Shown here in pieces: positions 59,379 to 64,000 of a DNA stretch of 64,000 nt. Each line of letters opens with the position of its first letter. Within the stretch, counting starts at the first letter, position 1. The position numbers and the translations under genes are program-made. The notes beneath the pieces are model-generated. The model did no database searches, was not told the origin of the DNA, and saw only the letters and a program-made list of their open reading frames with translations. The stretch spans positions 94,959 to 158,958 of the forward strand of contig JAZUGR010000014.1 in the NCBI GenBank assembly GCA_045641345.1. The letters run 5' to 3'. Source of the DNA: Cacconaster sp045641345. GTDB taxonomy: Bacteria; Bacteroidota; Bacteroidia; Bacteroidales; UBA932.

Positions 59379-60914
59379 ATGACACCAATAATAATCACAG
59401 CCATCATCTCCGCAGCGGCGGGAATCTTGATTTTCTGGCTAGTAAGAAAAATAGCCCTCAACGGTAAAGGCAACGACATAATCGCAAAGGCCGAGGCGGA
59501 AGGCGAAAACATCAAAAAGGAAAAGATATTTCAGGCCAAGGAGAAATTCCTCCAGTTGAAAAGCGAGCACGAGGCCTTCGTGAATGAGAAGAACTCACAG
59601 CTCCAGCAAACGGAGAACCGGCTCAAGCAGCGCGAGCTGCAGCTCAATCAGCAGAGTTCCGAAATAGGCCGCAAGCAGAAAGAACTCGACAGTGCCCGCG
59701 AGAATGCCAGACTGCAGGCTGAAATGGCCTCAAAGAAAGCCGAGGAGTACGAAAAGCTGCGCGCCCAAGCCATCACCAAGCTCGAAGAGGTAGCCGGAAT
59801 GACAGCCGAAGAGGCCAGGAACCAGCTTGTCGAAACGATGAAATCCGAGGCCAAGACACAGGCCATGTCGTATATCAACGACGTGATGGACGAAGCCCGT
59901 CTCAACGCCAGCAAGGAGGCCAAACGCATAGTGATAAACACCATCCAGCGCACCGCTCCCGAAGTCGCAATCGAAAATGCGGTCACCGTATTCAATATCG
60001 AAAACGACGAAATCAAGGGCCGCATCATCGGGCGCGAAGGGCGCAACATCAGGGCCCTCGAGGCAGCTACTGGAGTTGAGTTCGTGGTTGACGACACGCC
60101 GGAGGCGATACTTCTCTCGGCATTCGACCCCGTGCGCCGCGAAGTGGCAAGGCTCGCGCTTCATCAGCTCGTTACCGACGGTCGAATCCATCCCGCCCGC
60201 ATCGAGGAAGTGGTTGAGAAAGTCAAGAAGCAGCTTGACGACGAAATAATGGAAACCGGCAAGCGCACCTGCATCGATCTGGGCGTACACGGTCTCAACG
60301 TCGAGCTCATAAGGCTCATCGGCCGTATGAAATATCGTTCATCCTACGGACAGAACCTTCTGCAGCACTCCAGGGAAGTGGCGAACATCTGCGCCACAAT
60401 GGCATCCGAGCTCGGTCTTAATCCCAAGACAGCCAAGAGAGCCGGGCTTCTGCACGACATAGGCAAGGTATCCGAAGAGGATGCCGAACTCCCGCACGCA
60501 ATGCTCGGTATGAAGATTGCCGAAAAGTACAAGGAAAAGCCCGATATCTGCAACGCCATCGGAGCGCACCACGAGGAGATTGAAATGGAAACCCTCATCG
60601 CACCGTTGGTTATGGTGGCCGATGCCATTTCAGGTGCCCGTCCCGGCGCCCGCCGCGAAGTCATAGAGTCATACATCAAGCGTCTGCGCGATATGGAAGG
60701 GATTGCACTCTCCTACCCCGGAGTCACAAAGACCTATGCCATCCAGGCCGGCCGTGAGTTGCGCGTGATTGTAGGTGCCGAGGAGGTTTCGGACGCCAAG
60801 TGCGAAGAACTTTCCAACGATATCGCAAGGCGTATCCAGGACGAAATGGTATATCCGGGTCAGGTCAAGATCACAGTGATAAGGGAAACCAGAAGCGTTG
60901 CATTTGCCAAGTAA
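59379..60914 (+). CDS. rny: ribonuclease Y
   Basis: A membrane-anchored endoribonuclease of 511 residues that initiates mRNA decay. It has one N-terminal helix (about 3-25), a long coiled coil (about 30-185, rich in EKFLQLKSEHEAF, QQTENRLKQRELQL), a KH domain with GRIIGREGRNIRALE, and an HD domain with GLLHDIGKV and AIGAHHEE supplying the metal His/Asp. Length and order are canonical. It follows the 6S-like region by about 40 nt. Confidence 0.96.
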   Translation: MTPIIITAIISAAAGILIFWLVRKIALNGKGNDIIAKAEAEGENIKKEKIFQAKEKFLQLKSEHEAFVNEKNSQLQQTENRLKQRELQLNQQSSEIGRKQKELDSARENARLQAEMASKKAEEYEKLRAQAITKLEEVAGMTAEEARNQLVETMKSEAKTQAMSYINDVMDEARLNASKEAKRIVINTIQRTAPEVAIENAVTVFNIENDEIKGRIIGREGRNIRALEAATGVEFVVDDTPEAILLSAFDPVRREVARLALHQLVTDGRIHPARIEEVVEKVKKQLDDEIMETGKRTCIDLGVHGLNVELIRLIGRMKYRSSYGQNLLQHSREVANICATMASELGLNPKTAKRAGLLHDIGKVSEEDAELPHAMLGMKIAEKYKEKPDICNAIGAHHEEIEMETLIAPLVMVADAISGARPGARREVIESYIKRLRDMEGIALSYPGVTKTYAIQAGRELRVIVGAEEVSDAKCEELSNDIARRIQDEMVYPGQVKITVIRETRSVAFAK

Positions 60915-60923
60915 TCCGTCATT

Positions 60924-61217
60924 ATGGAAGAGAAAAAAATAGATATCGAATACAGGCCCGACCTTGTCAGGGAAACCTATTCCAACCTTGCCATCATCAC
61001 CCACTCGGAAACGGAGTTCATAATCGACTTCGCCCAGATGATGCCGGGTCTGCCCAAACCAATGGTCAAGAGCCGCACGATAATGGCTCCGGAACACGCC
61101 AAGAGGCTGCTCAATGCACTGACGGACAATATCGCGAAATATGAGTCGCAGTTCGGGCAGATAACCTCGAAGGAGAAGACAATCCTGCCGTTCAATACCG
61201 GCGGCAAAGTAAGTTGA
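60924..61217 (+). CDS. DUF3467 family protein
   Basis: A 97-residue soluble protein beginning KKIDIEYRPDLVRETYSNLAIITHSETEF, with IDFAQMMPGLPKPMVKSRTIMAPEHAKRLLNAL. This matches the DUF3467 family, small conserved proteins of unknown function. It starts 9 nt after rny and is probably in the same transcript. No catalytic residues are apparent. Confidence 0.85.
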   Translation: MEEKKIDIEYRPDLVRETYSNLAIITHSETEFIIDFAQMMPGLPKPMVKSRTIMAPEHAKRLLNALTDNIAKYESQFGQITSKEKTILPFNTGGKVS

Positions 61218-61219
61218 CG

Positions 61220-61372
61220 ATGCAGCGGCTCAAAGACTGGTACAACAGCCAGAACGACACCGTAAAGGCTTTCATCTGGATAGGCATTGTCGCCATAATC
61301 GGAATAATCCTCCGTTGGGACGCCGTCGTGGCCGGAGTGACCAAAGGTTTCAAATTCTATTCCGGGCAGTAA
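61220..61372 (+). CDS. small single-pass membrane protein (50 aa)
   Basis: ATG 61220, 2 nt after the DUF3467 stop, opens a 50-codon frame starting MQRLKDWYNSQNDTVKAF. A hydrophobic helix at about 18-31 (FIWIGIVAIIGIIL) follows, then a short amphipathic tail with two Lys (TKGFKFYSG). Tight spacing and a membrane-helix composition argue it is real although it is very short. I do not recognise a family. It may be a membrane anchor or modulator for a partner of the rny/DUF3467 cluster. Confidence 0.6.
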   Translation: MQRLKDWYNSQNDTVKAFIWIGIVAIIGIILRWDAVVAGVTKGFKFYSGQ

Positions 61373-61400
61373 CCGGAGGATATATATTCATAAAACCATA

Positions 61401-61433
61401 ACGCAGGGGCTACAAATATTGTAACCCCTGCGT
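61401..61433 (+). terminator. hairpin at the end of the rny cluster
   Basis: ACGCAGGGG/CCCCTGCGT (9 bp) continues inward with TACAA/TTGTA, giving a nearly continuous stem. The following T run is weak (CAGTTTA), so termination may be partial or Rho-assisted. It lies between convergent genes. Confidence 0.6.
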
Positions 61434-61462
61434 CAGTTTAAAAAGAGAGAAGACACCTGAAA

Positions 61463-62431
61463 TTATTCTTCTTTGACAAGATTGAATTTGGTTGACACTT
61501 CTTTCTGGTCAATGACAGAACGTAAATTGAACCGCTTCTTTTGTGTGATATATCCAGCTTTCTCACAAGTCACTTCAATTTGCACATTCCCAGAATTATT
61601 ATATGTTAAGCCCATTATGTCAAATGTTTCCGTTGACTCGTAAGGCGTGCTTCCTAAATATTTACTATTTGTATTCTTTACATCAGGAGTAGATGAAACC
61701 ACTCGCCAATTCACGTCAGCTCCCTTAGGGCTGGATTCGACGTACCAGTTGATAACGGTTGACTCTAATGCAGTATTTCCTTTTCCCTCTACCTTTTTAT
61801 TTTTTTCGGCGCTAGCCTTATCTGCTTTCTTGAGGAAATAAGCAATCCTGGCCCAATCAATATCATCAAATGCATTCGCATACGCTTCATTCATTGCCGT
61901 ATTAGCGGCCGCATAGTCCTTGGCATCGCTGTAGCTGTTAGACCTTCCCGTTACTGGCACGCTCGGATAAACCACTCTACGGTCACTATCCATAATCTCA
62001 ACGTCAATAGAAACGTCGGCTATCCATCCGCTATGAGACAAATAGCTCAAATTCATTTCAGTGAGTTTTATAGACATCCAATAATCTGTTTCAACGTCCG
62101 CATTGATACTGAACCCCAACGTTGTCATATATTTTTTGCAACTCTCCCGTATAAAGTCCATAGGAGCAGGATATGACGTTACTGTTGGTACAAAAATAGG
62201 GTTGGCATCGTACTTTGACATCACGCCCTTTTTAGCTCTGGCATCATATGTCTGAATGCGTATACCATAATCTATGTCAATAAATGAATTGGCGCGAGGC
62301 TCCCGAATCATTTTCAATGAGAGGTTTATGGGAGCAGGGCGTTCCACTGTTGTGGCGGTTTTGCGCGAAGCGCCGCAAGATGAAAGCAACGCAATAAGGA
62401 TAGATAGCGAAAGGAATAATTTTGTTTTCAT
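61463..62431 (-). CDS. lipoprotein of unknown function
   Basis: A 322-residue lipoprotein with signal KTKLFLSLSILIALLSSC (lipobox Cys19). The middle contains an outer-membrane-lipoprotein-like region with ADVSIDVEIMDSDRRVVYPS. The C-terminal about 90 residues are beta-rich with a PEGA-like pattern (SSPKGADVNWRV, LGSTPYESTETFDI, KAGYITQKKRFNLR). It ends FNLVKEE. It follows the exported protein gene by 1 nt, so the two probably work together. The base composition is AT-richer than the rny cluster. Confidence 0.7.
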   Translation of the reverse strand: MKTKLFLSLSILIALLSSCGASRKTATTVERPAPINLSLKMIREPRANSFIDIDYGIRIQTYDARAKKGVMSKYDANPIFVPTVTSYPAPMDFIRESCKKYMTTLGFSINADVETDYWMSIKLTEMNLSYLSHSGWIADVSIDVEIMDSDRRVVYPSVPVTGRSNSYSDAKDYAAANTAMNEAYANAFDDIDWARIAYFLKKADKASAEKNKKVEGKGNTALESTVINWYVESSPKGADVNWRVVSSTPDVKNTNSKYLGSTPYESTETFDIMGLTYNNSGNVQIEVTCEKAGYITQKKRFNLRSVIDQKEVSTKFNLVKEE

Positions 62432-62432
62432 G

Positions 62433-62999
62433 TCATTTGACTTTTAGTTTGATTAATTTACCTGAAATGGTCGTTTTATAGTAAAGTAGATTTCCACTTT
62501 TTGCCATATTCATAGAAATGATAGGCTCAACCACACCGTCTGCACCCATTTGCTGGGCCGTATTTATCAGACGATATATTGCCAGTCTCTTTGATATATC
62601 AGCGACATCATAAGGTTCGTATAATTCTGCAGTATTCGAGAGGAAGCCCAGTTTAATGACACCTTTACAATCCAACAATTTAACGTACAACTTTTCATCT
62701 ATTTTGGATCGATAATAGCCAAACTTCAACGTGAAATTTTCATCTTCACAAGCAGCTATATATCCGTTTCTTATTTCCTGACGTGAAACCACTGCAGTTT
62801 CTGTCACTGTATTCATAATCGTGTAGTCTCCTGTCTGTAAATTCAACTCGCTTAATTTGATGGAATTAATCGAACTTGTCGCAGTAGGCGGACTGGAAAA
62901 CTCTTGTGCAAAAGCAGGTACACCGGCAACTCCGAACAAAGTCGCAGCACACACAATGCATTTTGCAACCCAGATTAACGTTAATCTTTTGCAAATCAT
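62433..62999 (-). CDS. exported protein of unknown function
   Basis: A 188-residue protein with a signal peptide (about 1-31, LTLIWVAKCIVCAATLFGVAGVPAFA). The mature part has TGDYTIMNTVTETAVVSRQEI, one Cys pair candidate (Cys in IAACEDEN and LLDCKGVI), and a C-terminal segment with AIYRLINTAQQMGADGVVEPIISM, a pattern like YbjQ/heavy-metal-binding or lipoprotein-assembly alpha-beta folds. It is the first gene of a two-gene unit with the lipoprotein downstream. No function is proposed. Confidence 0.65.
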   Translation of the reverse strand: MICKRLTLIWVAKCIVCAATLFGVAGVPAFAQEFSSPPTATSSINSIKLSELNLQTGDYTIMNTVTETAVVSRQEIRNGYIAACEDENFTLKFGYYRSKIDEKLYVKLLDCKGVIKLGFLSNTAELYEPYDVADISKRLAIYRLINTAQQMGADGVVEPIISMNMAKSGNLLYYKTTISGKLIKLKVK

Positions 63000-63045
63000 T
63001 TTGATAATAACGATGTGTCCGGCGGCCCCCTATCCGAACGGATAT

Positions 63046-63327
63046 AAAAAAAGACGTGGGAGTCTTACTTTTGCTCATCCCACTATCAGGCCTTGGCGAG
63101 CCTATCAATCAGGATAAGCAACGCAGCCAGCCCACGTCAGGGATGATATACAGTAAATTCCACGCCCGCAGCGTAGTGACTGAATAGTCATCACCGGTGG
63201 ACGTTCCCGTTGCCGTTTCTTCCGATTGATTTGTCCAAACCGCCAAGTTTGATAGTAGAAGATAAACGTCAAGTAACGTCTTCAGTATGTCTGCCTTACC
63301 CACCCGCCACAAAACGGACTGGCTCAG
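63046..63327 (-). ncRNA. candidate structured RNA with strong terminator
   Basis: A minus-strand TATCTTTG box (63340-63333) predicts a start near 63327. The transcript would end in a strong structured terminator: GACGTGGG/CCCACGTC (8 bp, 63138-63131 with 63060-63053), an internal loop, a 10-bp stem (63121-63112 with 63080-63071), an inner AGGC/GCCT pair, and a run of seven U. One inner pair is G-U on the minus strand but C-A on the plus strand, which favours a minus-strand RNA. A second palindrome, TATCCG-TT-CGGATA, follows at 63044-63031. Part of the region is an open frame without ATG, so a decayed gene is the alternative. Confidence 0.4.
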
Positions 63328-63332
63328 CAATG

Positions 63333-63340
63333 CAAAGATA
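63333..63340 (-). promoter_or_regulatory. -7 element for the structured RNA candidate
   Basis: TATCTTTG on the minus strand matches TAnnTTTG. No clear TTTG is found about 20 nt upstream. It could also drive the two-gene unit ending at 61463 if the terminator is leaky. Confidence 0.4.
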
Positions 63341-63394
63341 AAAATAATTTTGATAGCGCTATAGAATTTCCTTAATATGTAAGTATGGTATTTC

Positions 63395-63413
63395 AAAGCC
63401 CCGGCGGGGCTTC
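63395..63413. terminator. GC-rich hairpin, bidirectional terminator-like
   Basis: AAGCCCC-GGC-GGGGCTT is a 7-bp stem with a 3-nt loop, flanked by AT-rich sequence with T-rich stretches on both sides. It may insulate the structured RNA candidate from the ATPase remnant. Confidence 0.55.
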
Positions 63414-63449
63414 ATTTGTTTATTCCAATAAACGAGCTATCCATATTTT

Positions 63450-63746
63450 GTGGATTACCTCAAGAGGATATCTTTCCCCTTCTCACCAGTCTCAATCGAT
63501 CTCAGGGAAGGTCACTTCTATATACCGGAGGATGAGATGGCAATACAAGTGTCGTATTCTATCTCAAAAGACAAAGATACTTGGAATAGAGAAGTAGAAG
63601 CACTTCACAAACTGCCTAAAGTTCTCTCCTGTAAAAGAAGACTCATCCTCACATATGACGAAGCACAGACGATTGAGGATGAATACGGAACAATTGATGT
63701 CATTCCATGCTGGAAGTGGCTACTGGGCAAGATCGACGTGCGTTGA
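63450..63746 (+). pseudogene. remnant of AAA/DUF4143-type ATPase (C-terminus only)
   Basis: An open frame without ATG (GTG at 63450) encodes the sequence ...REGHFYIPEDEMAIQVSYSI...NREVEALHKL...RLILTYDEAQTIEDEYGTIDVIPCWKWLLG. This corresponds to the last about 80 residues of the AAA_14/DUF4143 ATP-binding proteins that are abundant in Bacteroidota. The Walker-containing N-terminal 300 residues are missing and the upstream sequence is unrelated, so this is a decayed fragment. Confidence 0.6.
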
Positions 63747-63846
63747 CGAATCACTTTTGTGGGTTCATCCGTCTGCACCAACGATTTTGACTGCGAATTT
63801 CCCCGATTCAATCAATTAACTCGAATGAAGTATGATATGTGGTAGG

Positions 63847-64000
63847 TCAAAATGAACAGCCTGAAGCCTGTTCCAGCTGTGCCTTGCACACGAAATTGTA
63901 GCAGCAGGCTTCAATATAGGCCTGCATTATATCAAGATAAGTCTGTTGCGCGGACAATAGTTCTATAAGACTACTTTCTCCTTTCAAGTATCCGGTTTTA
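63847..64000 (-). CDS. TolC-family outer membrane efflux protein, C-terminal end
   Basis: The minus strand from the right edge reads KTGYLKGESSLIELLSAQQTYLDIMQAYIEACYNF-like helices and ends with a TGA at 63847-63849. The pattern G.....LLSAQQTYLD.MQAYI is the repeat-two helix of TolC/OEP proteins near their C-terminus. Only about 50 codons are inside the window; the start and its operon (probably with an RND pump or a type I exporter) lie beyond. Two neighbouring Cys in the last helix are unusual. Confidence 0.7.
   Translation of the reverse strand, partial: KTGYLKGESSLIELLSAQQTYLDIMQAYIEACCYNFVCKAQLEQASGCSF

Noticed and set aside
63053..63138. Integron attC-like or IS terminal repeat
   Set aside because: The inverted repeats are nested, asymmetric and followed by a U run on one strand, which fits an RNA terminator; no integrase or core site sequence is present.
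63109..63396. Protein-coding gene of 95 codons on the minus strand
   Set aside because: It has no ATG (TTG only), its 3' end overlaps a strong terminator, and no family is recognisable; the RNA interpretation is preferred but uncertain.
1..64000. CRISPR arrays, rRNA operons and intact insertion sequences
   Set aside because: No regularly spaced repeats, no 16S/23S/5S segments and no transposase with terminal inverted repeats were seen on reading both strands.

Overview
The window looks like a chromosomal segment of a Bacteroidota bacterium, most likely order Bacteroidales. The reasons are Bacteroidota-type promoters (TTTG, about 19-20 nt, TAnnTTTG), few purine-rich ribosome binding sites, a UpxY-like NusG paralogue, a DUF4954 protein, meso-diaminopimelate dehydrogenase, an ATP-type PEP carboxykinase, a K+-stimulated-type membrane pyrophosphatase and a zapA-6S-rny style neighbourhood. 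Genus cannot be fixed from the sequence alone.

Positions 1-22290 form one minus-strand surface-polysaccharide operon read right to left. It starts with a WecA-type initiating transferase, a Wzx flippase and a Wzy polymerase. Glycosyltransferases and acetyltransferases follow, then a WecG/TagA transferase with WecB and WecC, then a fused Alg13-Alg14-like transferase, a PF14907 nucleotidyltransferase, and a heptose kinase/isomerase pair (HddA, GmhA). The left edge cuts a DUF4954 gene. The WecA-WecG-WecB-WecC set suggests a GlcNAc-ManNAcA first disaccharide, as in enterobacterial common antigen. The middle (about 7.6-15 kb) is AT-richer and patchy. It holds a higBA toxin-antitoxin pair with its own promoter, a stand-alone ATPase with a palindrome upstream, and two acetyltransferases that look internally deleted.

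Positions 22386-35429 hold an OmpA-family porin with an unusual Cys cluster, a tyrosine phosphatase, galE, an unknown secreted protein, alr, a upxY-like antiterminator, a membrane nucleotide-sugar 4,6-dehydratase, ffh, a RecQ-family helicase lacking its C-terminal zinc site, and pckA. galE, the dehydratase and the antiterminator probably serve the polysaccharide locus.

Positions 35453-48151 hold a secreted unknown, a dapB-dapA-ddh operon (meso-DAP/lysine) behind a tRNA-Pro(AGG), a deoxyribosyltransferase-like protein, hppA, a nucleoside-salvage operon (amidohydrolase, PNP, beta-lactamase-fold hydrolase), a lipoprotein, an EamA transporter and a TPR protein.

Positions 48192-61433 hold an M28-peptidase/uvrB/relA/uvrA operon, a 5'-nucleotidase with a dicarboxylate-type symporter, and a zapB-like/zapA/6S-RNA candidate/rny/DUF3467/small membrane protein cluster. 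The right end (61.4-64 kb) is more AT-rich and accessory in character. It has two exported unknowns, a structured RNA candidate, a DUF4143 ATPase remnant and the 3' end of a TolC-family gene.
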